The notes under the pieces: model-generated | What the model saw: only the letters and a program-made list of their open reading frames with translations | Database searches by the model: none | What the model was told of the DNA's origin: nothing | Assembly (NCBI RefSeq): GCF_032854445.1 | Contig: NC_088306.1 | Location: 13,141,386-13,205,385 of the forward strand | Direction: 5' to 3' | From: Liolophura sinensis | Lineage: Eukaryota; Mollusca; Polyplacophora; Chitonida; Chitonidae | DNA length: 64,000 bases | Part shown: one piece after another, positions 22,499-34,981 of the stretch | Position numbering within the stretch: the stretch's first letter is position 1 | Layout of the letters: every line of letters starts with the position of its first letter | Translations under genes and position numbers: made by a program

Positions 22499-22875
22499 GG
22501 CTGTCTACACACTGCGACTGCTGCAGGCTACCTGGCTGTCTACACACTGTGACTGCTACAGGCTACCTGGCTGTCTACACACTGTGATTGCTGCAGGCTA
22601 CCTGGCTGTCTACACACTGTGACTGCTGCTGACTTGCTGGCTGTCTACACACTGTGACTGCTGCAGGCTACCTGGCTGTCTACACACTGTGACTGCTGCA
22701 GGCTACCTGGCTGTCTACACACTGTGACTGCTGCTGGCTACCTGGCTTACAGTACACACTGTGACTGCTGCAGGCTACCTGGCTGTCTACAAACTGTGAG
22801 TGCTGCAGGCTACCTGGCTGTCTACACACTGAGATTGCTGCAGATGACTACCTGGCTGTCTACACCCTATGCTGA
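22499..22875. repeat. 35-bp minisatellite, about 11 copies
   Basis: ggctgtctacacactgtgac, then tgctgcaggctacct, is repeated from 22499 in steps of 35 with a few indels near 22745 and 22840. Confidence 0.94.
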
Positions 22876-23156
22876 CTGTCATTTTAAGAGGCAGTAAAAA
22901 ATACCATAAAATATTACCGAGTGTGCCAAAACTTAAATTATCCAGTTAAGAGTTAGGATATTGTTTTACCTTCCAGGCAGACCTCTAACACCTGTTTAAG
23001 ACCAATACAAAACTCAGAATCAGGTAAAACTCATAAATTTTAGGTCATTTCTATAAATGAAAAATTTTTTACCTTTTAGCATTATACCAATAATGAAATG
23101 AATAAATAAAGGAAATCATGTGACACATGCACATGTACATTCATACAATGTAATTA

Positions 23157-23297
23157 GAAGGTCTACCAGCAACCTGTGGATGGTTGTGGGTTTCCCCCAG
23201 GCTCTGCCTGGTTTCCTCCCACCATAATGCTCTCTACCGTCGTATAAGTGAAATATTCTTGAGTACGGCCTAAAACACCAATCAAATAAATAAATAC
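23157..23297 (+). mobile_element. 5'-truncated SINE, family 1
   Basis: Starts at aaggtctaccagcaacctgt and runs to the tail aaaacaccaatcaaataaat. The tRNA-like head is absent. Confidence 0.85.
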
Positions 23298-23474
23298 TAT
23301 GTAATTACAATGAAATTATGTAATGCCAGGTCCAATTTTCCCCATTTCCCACTGTTCCTAATTTACACAAATGCTCAACTCTTATGAACCTTAGAGCATG
23401 ATCCATTAGCAAAAGACTACGGAGAAAAGATTTCCAAAAAATCCTTCCTTCTGGTGAACATCAGGAAAAAAATG

Positions 23475-24072
23475 TTATGTGATGTCAGAATTCCTAGATA
23501 CTGTCAGTATGACTCATAGAGCCAACCATAGAGATAATGTGACGTCAGAATTCCTAGATACAGTCAGTATGGCTCATAAAGCCAACCATAGAGATAATGT
23601 GACATCAGAGTTCCTATATACAGTCAGTATGGTTCATAAAGCCCACCATCGAGGTAATGTGACGTCAGAGTTCCTATATACAGTCAGTATGGCTCATAAA
23701 GCCCACCATAGAGGTAATGTGACGTCAGAGTTCCTAGATACGGTCCGTATGGCTCATAAAGCCCCCATAGAGGTAATGTGACGTCAGAGTTCCTATATAC
23801 AGTCAGTATGGCTCATAAAGCCCCCATAGAGGTAATGTGACGTCAGAGTTCCTAGATACGGTCCGTATGGCTCATAAAGCCCCCATAGAGGTAATGTGAC
23901 GTCAGAGTTCCTAGATACGGTCCGTATGGCTCATAAAGCCCCCATAGAGGTAATGTGACGTCAGAGTTCCTATATACAGTCAGTATGGCTCATAAAGCCC
24001 ACCATATTAGAGGTAATGTGACGTCAGAGTTCCTAGATATGGTGAGTATGGCTCATAAAGCCCACCATAGTG
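23475..24072. repeat. 60/57-bp minisatellite carrying TGACGTCA, about 10 copies
   Basis: The unit contains gtgacgtcagagttcctata, tacagtcagtatggctcata and aagcccaccatagaggtaat. A 57-bp variant lacks three bases of cccacc. Most copies hold the exact palindrome TGACGTCA; the first (TGATGTCA) and third (TGACATCA) do not. Open frames here are periodicity artefacts. Confidence 0.94.
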
Positions 24073-24887
24073 TTCAGACTTTTAAATGCCTTTCAACACT
24101 CTTTAAAAATTCTGAGAAAATAAATCCAAGTATTTTTACACATGGTTTTCAGTTATCTGTATGATAAACCTTATCTCACATTGTAGCTTTCCTTTATTTT
24201 AAAGGAAATTAGGATAATTTAAAAGTATCAAATGTTTGACCAGAATGGACAAAACTAATCAGATTACTTCTAATGGTCAGTAGTAGAAGAAATTTGAGCT
24301 GACTTTGATGAAAAAGATTCTCTTCCCTGTTGATCACACACATTTAACAAGTAATCAAGACATGGCTTAACAGCTCAATGATTTTGAAAGGAAAGTTGGA
24401 AGGATGCCCTTTTTAGGAGTACGAGAAATTCATCTGAAGTTGTACAGATCTTGGCAGTGAAATGCACTGGCAGCAGGTGGTGTGGCTCATGTCCTGTACC
24501 AGATGGTTGTAGACATCTACACATGATCGTGATGATACCATCATCATTAGGGATCCTAGGATACATATTCTAGGGGATTTTTTTTACAGTAGGTTATATA
24601 CATGCAGATGTACAGTTTTGTTATTGGACGAAGAGCTGAGTTATACAAATGGGTATATGAATCTCTGCGATTAGAATATACTGGTAGCTTATATATGAAT
24701 CACAAACAGTTTACACTGAAGCCTGCAGCAGAACCATATGATAAGTGTGGATTCTGAATGGGAAATGTCAGTGATATTTGAGTTTACGGCCATATTAAAG
24801 GGGATAGACATTACCACATGTAGGCCAGTGCTACATGTAAGTTTTAGCATCCTTCACAAATTTAATTGGTCTATTTAATTGCAGATA
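24073..24887. other. Unique DNA with no confident feature
   Basis: A minus-strand open frame around 24566-24375 (..CRCLQPSGTGHEPHHLLPVH..) is GC-richer than its flanks but has no convincing splice sites. Confidence 0.3.
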
Positions 24888-25165
24888 GGGGGCCTCAGTG
24901 GCTCAGTCGGTTAGCGCGCTAGCGCAGCGTAATGACCCAGGAGCCTCTCACCAATGCGGTCGCTGTGAGTTCAAGTCCAGCTCATGCTGGCTTCCTCGCC
25001 GGCCGTAAGTGGGAAGGTCTGCCAGCAACCTGCGGATGGTCGTGGGGTTTCCCCCGGGGCTGTGCCCGGTTTCCACCCACCATAATGCTGGCCGCCGTCG
25101 TATAAGTGAAATATTCTTGAGTACGGCGTAAAACACCAATCAAAAAAAAAAAAAAAAAAAAAAAA
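24888..25165 (+). mobile_element. Full-length SINE, family 1, with target-site duplication and poly-A tail
   Basis: The head gggggcctcagtggctcagt contains the A box and gagttcaagtcc the B-box-like site. The body and tail end aacaccaatcaaaa in a run of about 23 A. Flanks attgcagata (24878-24887) and attgcaggta (25165-25174) match 9 of 10 and form the duplication. The pure A run suggests recent insertion. Confidence 0.93.
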
Positions 25166-26075
25166 TTGCAGGTAGCTAAATGCTATACAAAATTGTTAAA
25201 GATTATTTACTTCTAGGTTGGCTGTATGTTTTATGTTTGGAGAAAACTAAAGTGCCCATCAGGGTAAAGCACTGAACTTTGATGAACTGACTAACCCTAT
25301 TAACTTCATCATGTGATACAGGTCGCTGCATTGATGGAAGACAGTTGGGACGGTCCAGTCAGTTCTTTTTGTGTCATCCTGCATATATGTACCCACCCAA
25401 AAGAGTACGCAAATGTTTTAAGTCAACTGTTCCCCTGAAAACTCTTTTCTTTTCTTTTTCCATTTTAACCACAGTTTGCCTTAAAATTCAAAACTTCATT
25501 CAAAAAGTAATAAATAAGGTTCTTTCCTGCATAGGGTCAGTTATGGGAAGGTGACAAACATTTTTATGAAGGATGACCTGGTCTTCAACAGTTATGTAAT
25601 ACTGTGCGATTAGCCCAAGAAGAAATTTCCTGTAAAAGTTTCAGACTGAAATTTTGTTACATACGGTCCATCAAATATCAGCATACTTTTGCAGCATTTA
25701 AATTATATTTATCTTTCACTATAATTATCATAGTGTACAAGGCGTAAATTCCTTTTTTTCTTTTGATAAAAAAACACATGTATTACGTCACGTTTTTAAG
25801 GGTAGCTCGGTGCACAGTAGCACATACAAGCCAGTCCTATTATTGTTGACTTAAAAATGCAGTTGGGGATTCTGATTTTGTTGTTTTGAGGTTCACTGAA
25901 GACTTTAGGGTTATTCAGGGTATTTTGGTGCCAAGAGATTGAAATAATCTCTTCATGGGAAGGTGCTGGCCTAAGTGGTTGTGACAACCTGCAAGGTATA
26001 GACAGCTGTACCTTAACACTGGGGCAGTGTGACATGTGAGAGACCTGTCATCCCTGGGAATGACAACAAGTTTTT

Positions 26076-26121
26076 GGGTTGGTGGGAGTGGGATAGGGGG
26101 TTGGGGAGTGGGGGAGTGGGG
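26076..26121 (+). other. G-quadruplex-type sequence
   Basis: Seven G runs of three to five are spaced by two to five bases (gggttggtgggagtggg, ataggggg, ttggggagtgggggagtggg). It is the only such tract I saw in the window. Confidence 0.8.
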
Positions 26122-26791
26122 TGCAGCAGAAGTACATGGTACCCTGGTGGAATTAAAGCTGGCTTGATTTATAACCTGTTCCAAGTATTGGGTTGCTAAG
26201 TCAGAGAGGCAGGTCAGGCCTGTTAGCTCTGGTCTAAAACAGAGCTGGCCAAACTGACAGCAGGCATTTATTTATTTCTATACCAAGAATAGGGAAAATA
26301 AGGGTCTGTCACAGATGTATACCTACCTTAATTTCTCTACTCTGCATGAAAATATGGAAAATATAATTATTTGATATGAAACTTTGCAAAATGTAAGTTA
26401 TTTACTTGCAAGATTCTTAAGTTGTACATGTTTTGTATGTATGTGATACATGACAGCCGACACTGATGTACATTTTGTTTTTCAAGTACAGCATGTATTA
26501 CACAGGGGAATTCAGGATATCTACCTTGAAGTGAAGAGAAATAGCATGGATCAAAAGTTTCACTTCTAGGTATGAGAGATTGACTGCAGAGAAATTAGAT
26601 GCATCAGTCTTTTAGCACAGAGATAACTAAGTAATGGAGTTTTGAAAATAAATCCATGTACATTTGGGATTAAACAGCGTGTGTATTGGATGTGGCTTTG
26701 TATGTATTTGTAGCATTTCATTATTACTACCAACAGTATAATGATAAATAAGGCAAGCCTGTCCGGATACTAATATCCTAACCAAATAGGA

Positions 26792-27137
26792 GTGAGTGAG
26801 TGAGCGAGTGCTTGGGGTTTGACGTTGTACCTAACAATTTTTAGTTATATGGTGAGGAAGGAATACTCAGAGTGCATGTTATGTGCCTCCTTGTTGCAGA
26901 ACGGATTTCCACTGCTCTTTTGTCCAGTGCTGCTTCACTGAAACGCCTTACTGAAGTGCAAGTAAACTGCCCCGCCCAAGCCATTATACTGATACGGATC
27001 AACCAGTCCTTGCACTATCCCCTTCATGCTGAACGCCAAGTTACAACTTCCTCTTTTAAAGTCTTAGGTGTGACTCCACTCAGTATTGACCCTCCCGAAG
27101 CGGATGCTCTACCAACTGTGCTATCGGGGCCAGTCTG
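26792..27137 (-). mobile_element. Full-length SINE, family 2, minus orientation
   Basis: In reverse complement it begins ggccccgatagcacagttgg (A-box-like tagcacagttgg) with tagagcatccgcttcggga, passes ggactggttgatccgtatca and gtataatggc, and ends acgtcaaaccccaagcactc with a (cact) tail. The flanks accaaatagga (26781-26791) and accaaataagga (27138-27149) form the target duplication. Related elements are common in gastropods and bivalves. The plus-strand ORF across it is a shadow. Confidence 0.85.
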
Positions 27138-27149
27138 ACCAAATAAGGA

Positions 27150-28934
27150 ACCCCGTGCATAGCGCATAATTGGGTATATCGAGCAGTCACAAATCTATGA
27201 CATCAGTTCGCCACAGAGTTTATAATCAGTCCCCTTTGTCTCTGGATTTATGTGAGCATATACATCTGCCCATGCCTTCATGATGGAGTTAAGTGAAACA
27301 ATAACATTTTTTTGAAATGTTAAATTTATACAGCTACATACAAAAAAAATCACATTCCAGCCTCAGGCTTATAAAGCAGAATCTTTAATGCATTGAATAG
27401 CTGAATAATACTCCATGGTTAATATTATAGTCAATTTACAGAGGTTTATGTGGACAGAAACAGAGTAAGTCTTTTTTTTCCAAAGTACAAAGATCAGCTT
27501 AATAGTATTGTCAAGGGAATAGATTGTTGATTTGTTATCTGTTATCTTTTCTGGGAAATCTGGGCTAGTGGATTGTTACCATGATTGTTTTACAGTAAAC
27601 CTCTTAAATAAAAGTAAGCTATGGAGTAAATATGTACATGTATGGACTCAATCTGTTGTGTAATTTGTTGGCGAATACTTACATGTATATGCAATACAAT
27701 TTCTTTCTTCTTGTACAGTGTGCCTTCAATACATTCTTCTTATAAACGTTTCTTCAATGAGGATTGGTATGACTTTAGTATCAACTTATTTTTTGCTCTC
27801 AGTTTGTTTCTGTTCATATCGTATGAATGTTTAGGGCAGTCAGTGAATCATGGGTCAGTGCAGTCATGGTGAATATATGTCAGGTACAATATCCAACATA
27901 GGTTTGCATTTGATGCTGTGTGAGATAAGCCTGTACACCTACATTGTAGTCAGTGCTGACCTGAATATAAGCTCTGGGTGGTTGGCCATCAAAACGGAAA
28001 TAAATCCACACAATTATTATGATATAGAGGCTATCACTTTTTAATAGGAATGTAAAAATATAGGTATGTGGAGATTACCTTGCTTACGCCAAGATTATCA
28101 TACTAACATCAAACACTAAACATTCTTATATCTGATAATACAAATCTTTCCAAAGACTTTTGTGTTAGCCGTTTGACAAGAACATTTCACTTTCAGCGAT
28201 CAAATCCCATCTGGTCAGCTACGAGTACGAGGCATGATAAACTTCGTGTACAACTAACACAGGAAAATCTTCAAAATATTGGATTGAATGGGTTTTGGAA
28301 TTTGTCTGCCACACCTCAAAAATCATTAATAGATTAATTGGTTAACGGTTAACCTGGGGTTCAGTCTTTTGTTTTCGTGCTCTCGTTTTCACTCTGTTGC
28401 TTGAATGTATGGCCGGACAGTAATGGGTCTTTCTTGTCCAAAACATGACGAAAAAAAAAGTGTTTTTGTTAGTTCAGTGACATCGTTTATCTATCATTTA
28501 AATTTCTGGCCGTGACAGTCTGAAATGACTGCTAAACAAGACAATCCACCATGGACAAGAAGATTATGTGTACTGGAAAACATTGCCATTTGCATATGCA
28601 TGTATGTCCCACCTCTTGCTTTCAGAAACATTACATGTGCTCTCTCAGCAGAGCTTGTGTCATTATACTGTGTTAAAATCTTTCAGACTATAATTTTACA
28701 TTAAGAATTGAAGTAACCGACTGCAAACTTGTAAAGATGAACTCTGGTCGCGGTAGGAATGCTTTGCGTGTAACTCCGATTTGCTTTCGGCAACTCACTT
28801 TACATGTTCGCTGAAAATTTTGTCAAGGCTGCATATATGCCTTGGAATAAATAAACTATATACATTTACTTGGGAGGCTGCTTTGTTCTGGATGCCCTGC
28901 ATCTGTATGATAAAATGTGTATACATTGTATGTA
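27150..28934. other. AT-rich DNA with no recognised feature
   Basis: I looked for exons with GT-AG borders and saw none that persuade. Confidence 0.35.
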
Positions 28935-29326
28935 TATCAAGAAGATAAAGTTGCATTTGAAATGTTAAATGGCATGTACATGTACTAATATATCAAGAAG
29001 ATAAAATTGCATTTGAAATGTTAAATGGCATGTACATGTACTAATATATCAAGAAGATAAAATTGCATTTGAAATGTTAAATGGCATGTACATGTACTAA
29101 TATATCAAGAAGATAAAATTGCATTTGAAATGTTAAATGGCATGTACATGTACTAATGTATCAAGAAGATAAAATTGCATTTGAAATGTTAAATGGCATG
29201 TACATGTACTAATGTATCAAGAAGATAAAATTGCATTTGAAATGTTAAATGGCATGTACATGTACTAATGTATCAAGAAGATAAAATTGCATTTGAAATG
29301 TTAAATGGCATGTACATGTACTAATA
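28935..29326. repeat. 56-bp minisatellite, 7 almost identical copies
   Basis: The unit contains tatcaagaagataaaattgc, atttgaaatgttaaatggca and tgtacatgtactaata, starting at 28935 and repeating every 56 nt. Differences are limited to one or two positions (aaag/aaaa, aatata/aatgta). Very recent expansion or homogenisation. Confidence 0.96.
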
Positions 29327-29724
29327 TACTTCAATATTTATTTTAATTGCAAAAAAGAATTCCCTCATTTGAGTCATTGGAAAACAATATATCCACTGGA
29401 TATTTATGCATATATTCATAATGATCATGATCTCTGTATTATTTCTGTATTTTGGTAACTAAGTTATACCAACAGTAAAAATTGTATCCTCAGAGGTTTT
29501 ACACTGCATTCTTATATAATTAAGTAGAATATTATTGTGTAATGAAACAGCTTTCAAAATTTTTTGAAAATAGTAATCTCATAATATTATTAAAGTATAG
29601 CTTGTCACAGATGTAAATAAACTATTACTAATTGTGTACATGTAGTTAAAAAGACTAATTAATTTTAATGCTTGACGTGTCACAGAAATGAGGCTGATAG
29701 GTTCATTATTAATTGTCTGAAAAT

Positions 29725-29880
29725 GCAATTATAGTTCATGTAGGGCCTTGTGGGCCTTACACTTTGAGCTGATTGAGCAATTATAGTTCATGTACGGCCT
29801 TGTGGGCCTTACACTTTGAGCCGATTGAGCAATTATAGTTCATGTAGGGCCTTGTTGGCCTTTGAGCCGAGTGTTGTGAC
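29725..29880. repeat. 52-bp tandem repeat, 3 copies
   Basis: gcaattatagttcatgtagg and gccttgtgggccttacactt are repeated at 29725, 29777 and 29829. The third copy carries a short deletion. Confidence 0.92.
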
Positions 29881-29901
29881 AGGCAGTGATTATAAACATC
29901 A

Positions 29902-30141
29902 AGGGGCCCACCTGGCCTGGTCGTTAGTGTGCTGGTGCAAAACATTACGGCCCAGGAGCCTTTTACCAGTGTGGCTATCATGCTGGCTGTTCTCTGTTGG
30001 TATGAGGGTAGGCCTGGCAGCAACCTGTTGATGGTCTTGAGTTTCCCCTGAGTTCTATTCAGTTTTTTCCCACCATAATGCTGGCCTCAGTTATATGAGT
30101 GAAATATTCTTCAGTACAGCATTAAACACCAATCAAATATA
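29902..30141 (+). mobile_element. Old, diverged SINE, family 1
   Basis: ggggcccacctggcctggtc, then gtgctggtgcaaaacattac, matches the head, and caccataatgctggcctcag with aaacaccaatcaaata matches the tail. Many substitutions and small deletions mark it as old. Confidence 0.78.
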
Positions 30142-30203
30142 TACTTAAATATAAATATCAGTTTGGGTTTGTTGATCATCATTAGTTTTTAACTTTTTTT
30201 TCG

Positions 30204-30228
30204 GCTAGAGGCTGTAGTAGCCTCTAGC
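30204..30228. repeat. Perfect 10-bp inverted repeat
   Basis: gctagaggct and agcctctagc are separated by gtagt. Small and possibly chance, but the stem is perfect. Confidence 0.6.
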
Positions 30229-30572
30229 TATTTGCATATGTGTTTGAAAGCTAAAGTTCGATCAGCATTGTTTACGCAGCTTGTTTACGGTAATAAAATT
30301 ATACTGAAAGTTGTACATGTATTGGGCATGTGCATTGGCTTAATTTGAATTCATATGTGTTTAAATTTTATGTGAAAAGGCATCTAAAATGGGATATAAG
30401 TGAAATTAGTGCTATTCTTGTAACGTTTTGTAGAGCTGCCTGCTGGAATCATATTTTTATCTTAGGCAGCTGTGTTCATGATGCGGTACATCCCCATGTA
30501 ACCCAGCTCTTACCAGCTGTTACATGTAACAGTTACATGTAACATATTGTAGAGCTATGAGTTTCATACTGC

Positions 30573-30805
30573 TGCATTCAGGACACTTGTGGAACTAACC
30601 ATTACTGCACGTTCTCAGAAATGTCCAAAGGCTGGAAATATCACATGTGCATTCATGACACTTGTGGAACTAACTGTTACTGCACGTTCTCAGAAATGTC
30701 CAAAGGCTGGAAATATCACATGTGCATTCATGACACTTGTGGAACTAACTGTTACTGCACGTTCTCAGAAATGTTCAAAGGCTGGAAATATCACATGTGC
30801 ATCAA
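30573..30805. repeat. 75-bp tandem repeat, 3 copies
   Basis: attcatgacacttgtggaac, taactgttactgcacgttct and cagaaatgtccaaaggctgg are repeated at 30576, 30651 and 30726. Because 75 is a multiple of three, two frames stay open, which explains the ORFs here. Confidence 0.94.
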
Positions 30806-30929
30806 ATAAAGCCCGCTTTGTGACAACAACCACTTTTGTGTTAATTCAAGACACTTTCTTAAGGGGGTTTACATACAGAAGCGTGTTTGTAGGGTGTTAT
30901 ATACATAAGTACATGTATCTGGAATGATG

Positions 30930-32240
30930 TGGCTATGTAATGCCTGATGTATATAGTCAAGAGGTGCTTATACTCATCATGCTATGAAGTGCAGGTCAAG
31001 TAGTCCAGACACGAAGCTCCCTTCAAACCGTAGACATGTGGTATGTGGTATGTGGTAGTTTCAGTGAGAGTACATTATATGTATATGTCTACATGGCGTC
31101 TTTAGGCCCTAAACTTATCAAGCGGGGCATGGGGGGTCAAATGTTTTCTGGAATTAAAATGGCCGGAGATATTTGCCCTCATATACATGTATGACCTGGA
31201 TTGATTCTTCAGCTTGTACCTTCTGAACAGCCTGTTTAACGTTAAACTACATGTACTTGTGCTGTTACAGTGGAATTGACTGCAGATCTAAGAACCAATG
31301 TAAATGTATGTGCAGCAGGACTTTCTGTGAGAAAACGGTTTCCTCAAATTCGATCTACAATCTTCACACGTGTAGCAAGGCAAGGTTATGAATATTTCAT
31401 TCAGGAACTGTTCTAATTTGATCATAATTTCAAGCGGGAGCTGTAAGTGATCGCATGTGGCTGCGTCATTACGTCTACAGATTCATTAATAAACCACGTC
31501 GCTATTTGATCAAGGGAGAAACTTTGTCTTTGGTATCTGCAAAAACACGCCAAAAAGGTGACAGTGATTTATTGAGCCATCTTACTTTAGTATGTTAATA
31601 AATGGTTCTTACGCAAACACCCATGACAAACTTTCTCTTAAAAAATAAAGAAAGGAACCAGAACATCCGATCCTAAATTTAATACTTTTTAAATGCTAAT
31701 CACGGCATTTCCAACAAGTCTGAAAGAACAATCAGCCATCAGGACTGTTCTCTATTGATGTTACTGGACGTAAGCTAGGCAAAACCTTGTATCAGACCAG
31801 AGCTGAGAGGGTTTGAGCTGCGGGAGTGTAGGAATCACAGGAAATTGAAGGTGTTCTCACTACATGCACCCATTCGTGTGTGTAGAGGACATGATACCCA
31901 GATCCTAGCCTCATATTAGCTACAAGAGCTTAGGAGCACTATATTTGCAAATTTTTTGAAATTGAGCCACTTGTGCTTTTAATTTCCTCTGGTGAATCCA
32001 CTCTGAGATGGACACTGCACTGTCAGTCCTTATTACATGTACCCCCTTACAGACATTAGGTGTACAACTCAGTGAGAGATATAGATGAGGTGTATTTGGA
32101 GTGTACGCCTCATGTACACATTAGTGTGAGGTATAGATGCACGAGGTGTACACCCCATTTGTATTATCTGAGGTGTAGTATACCTCAAGTACGCCCCAGA
32201 CATATATCTAAACCTCACCTGTACCTCAGGAATTCACATA
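30930..32240. other. No recognised feature
   Basis: Mostly unique sequence. From about 32060 the first degenerate acctcaggtac-like words of the adjoining repeat appear. Confidence 0.35.
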
Positions 32241-32241
32241 G

Positions 32242-32715
32242 AACACAGAGAACCTCAGGTACACCTTAGAAGCTTTGAAAGTTAAAAAAAGTAAATGATT
32301 CACCTCAGGTACACCTCAGTAACTTTGAGAGTTTTTGAACATGAGATAAAGTACCTCAAGTTTTAATGTACCCCAAATATACCTCAGCAACTTTGGAAAA
32401 AGTCAACAATTGGAAGATGTACTTCAGGTACCCCTTAGAAACTTTTAAAGTTAAAAAAAAGTAAATGATGTACCTCAGGTATACCTTATAAACTTGGAGA
32501 GTTTTTGAGCAGTTTTTGAATACAAGATAATATACCTCAAAAGCACCTCAGCAACTTGGAAAAAAATCAACGCTTAGAAGATATGTACCTCAGGTACACC
32601 TCAGAAACTCTGAAAGTTAAAAGAGTAAATGATATCCCTCAGGCACACTTTAAAGACTTTGACAGTTATTGATTATAATTTAGTGGTCATGTATCTCAGG
32701 TACACTTCAGCCACT
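32242..32715. repeat. Compound repeat, about 170 bp, nearly 3 copies
   Basis: Each large unit strings together acctcaggtacacctcagaa-type sub-repeats with distinct linkers (aaagttaaaaaaagtaaatg; gagagtttttgaacatgaga; caactttggaaaaagtcaac). Large units begin near 32242, 32421 and 32587. The pattern is a degenerate higher-order repeat. Confidence 0.75.
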
Positions 32716-33941
32716 TTTTTAAAAGTTTTGAAATGAGATCAGATTTACATTCTACTTCAGACAAATTGGTGAGTACAAAATTACAAATATTTTTGTGTAA
32801 AAGAAAAATGAGGTGGCACTGAAAACCCTCCACAAAAAAATTACTTTTATTCCAATTAAATGTCCTTTTCTCAGGAAAAAATGTCAAAGAAAAGTAGAAA
32901 ACAATGGTAAAGACTATTTTGGCACTCTTTGATCTAAAGTTGCATGATTTTTACATTTTCTCGACCTTTAAGTGTGCAATTTAATTGCTTTAAATAGTGA
33001 TGAACATAATCATGGTTGTAGCAGTCATAATCAGATGTGGCTGCCCCTGCATAAGGGAGCACTGTAGCCTGTGAGAGCCTATACAGCTATACCTATCAAA
33101 TCACTTAAGATTTCTTTGTATTGTAATGGAAAAACCTGAGCAAATAAATGTACATGTAGAACTAATAAGAAGTGAAAATGATTGATTCAAACATTACTTT
33201 GTTATGTTCACTTTAATGGCAAAGAACACATTAGCATAAAGTTCAAGCCAGATGAAAGACCATTAAATATTGTCCGGGAAAACAGTTTCATTTATTTTTT
33301 TACAATATTTTTTGACTTGAATCGTCAAATGTATTTAAATCTTTATATTCTAATGTGCCCTTCTCAGACAATGTTGGGACCAGCGATGTCACTTCATCTT
33401 TTTGCCACTTGACACACATCGATTTCTGTATTTCATCATTCAGAATCCATCTTCATTTAGGGCTATGTATGCATTTAACAAAATGGACCATGAAACAAAC
33501 TACTTAAAGTCCCAAAACACTGCTGTGACATCACTGATACCCTTTGGGCCCCAACCAACCAACATAGAATGTTATGTTTTTTTTTTTTTTTAAATATTAA
33601 TTGATTAGAAAGTTGAAAAGAAAAAAAACACATGCACTTAAAGGAAGGAAAACTCCCATATCAGTTATACTGGACATAATAGTACATTGTCCCACCTCTC
33701 ATAATTGCATGTAGGAACAAGTTTTAATTTTTAAAAATTTTTTTTGCAATTAGATGGCTGCAAAGTTAGGAAAACAAGCCAAATCTATGGCTTAAGGTAG
33801 CCATACAATGCCCCAGTGAGAAGGCAGAATTCTTGGACATTCGTTTATGTCACTGCTACAAAAGTTACATCAAGCTTTTGCAGCTTACCTGCTGCAGTAG
33901 ACAAAGAGGTCGTAGTGAACAAGGATCAACTGCCTTGAAGG

Positions 33942-33972
<31 letters not shown>
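33942..33972. repeat. (TA)n microsatellite
   Basis: An uninterrupted run of about 15 TA dinucleotides. Confidence 0.95.
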
Positions 33973-33974
<2 letters not shown>

Positions 33975-34981
33975 ATGTTTTAACATAGTAAACATTGACC
34001 CATCACCACTGTATGTTTGAATAAATTTGGGTTTATTTGTGAAGCATATAGTAGTATTCCAGCTGAATTTTGCAGTTTTTAAGTGACAAATAGCTTGCTT
34101 GATTCTGATGGATTCATCCACCTCATACGACCACTTTTTGGGGTGAAGGTTTGATTAATTTTTAATCAGAAAAACTTAAGTATTGGTATGAGAAGTATCA
34201 TTTTCATTCCTTTATGAACTGTTGAAAGAGGATCTTTACATACCAAACTTTAGGTGAAGTACAGTGTGTGTACAGTAGCTAATGTGCAGCAATTACTATT
34301 TTTCATTTCTTTTTTCAATATTTGGGATTACCTGAGCATGACATGTAGTCTCGGTCGTAATTACTTTAGATATTTGGGTGATTAAACTAATTATCTTATG
34401 TATATCCTGAAGCCATGTAGAAGGCATATACATGTTGAGGCTTACTTTGTGTTCACATTGTTCAACGAGTAAGTTCAAGATTATATATTGTCACCTCTGA
34501 GGCCGAGCTGTTGGCTTGGTAGAGGAAGACCTGAAGACAGACAGTCTATGTTTGCTGAATAATGAAATCCCGCATTACCTAATTACTTAGTGTTGTTCAG
34601 CAAATCAACACCTTTGTTTCATGTTGGATAGTCCTTGTTATACTATCCTTTTAATTGTGACATGCTCTAGCTACATGTAGTTCTCTACCCTCTTTCAGCC
34701 CTCTGTGTGTACTGATCTGTCAGTCCTCTGACTCTGGTGTCCATGTGCCCATTAAAGTGATTTGTTTATTGACTGTGCCAGATCTCAGTCTTGTTTCTTA
34801 CTATTAACACTGAAAAGTTTTACTTTGTTAATATCATGCATTATTACCATGATGCAAATTGTTCCTTAATAATCTACATTATATAAGTGAATTTTGAATA
34901 TTTTATCCTCAGAAATATTACTGCTGTGCACAAGCTTTATTAAGAAGCCTTTTTGAAGCAAATCAGTATTGCCTTATATTT

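Noticed and set aside
23479-24164. 100-codon frame (EFLDTVSMAHKA repeats) as a gene
   Set aside because: It is explained by the 60-bp minisatellite; the 57-bp variants merely keep the frame.
24888-24985. Functional tRNA gene
   Set aside because: The A- and B-box-like head is part of a SINE; it does not fold as a complete tRNA with a discriminator end and is followed by the SINE body.
26872-27138. 88-codon plus-strand ORF
   Set aside because: It lies entirely inside the reverse-oriented SINE family 2 copy.
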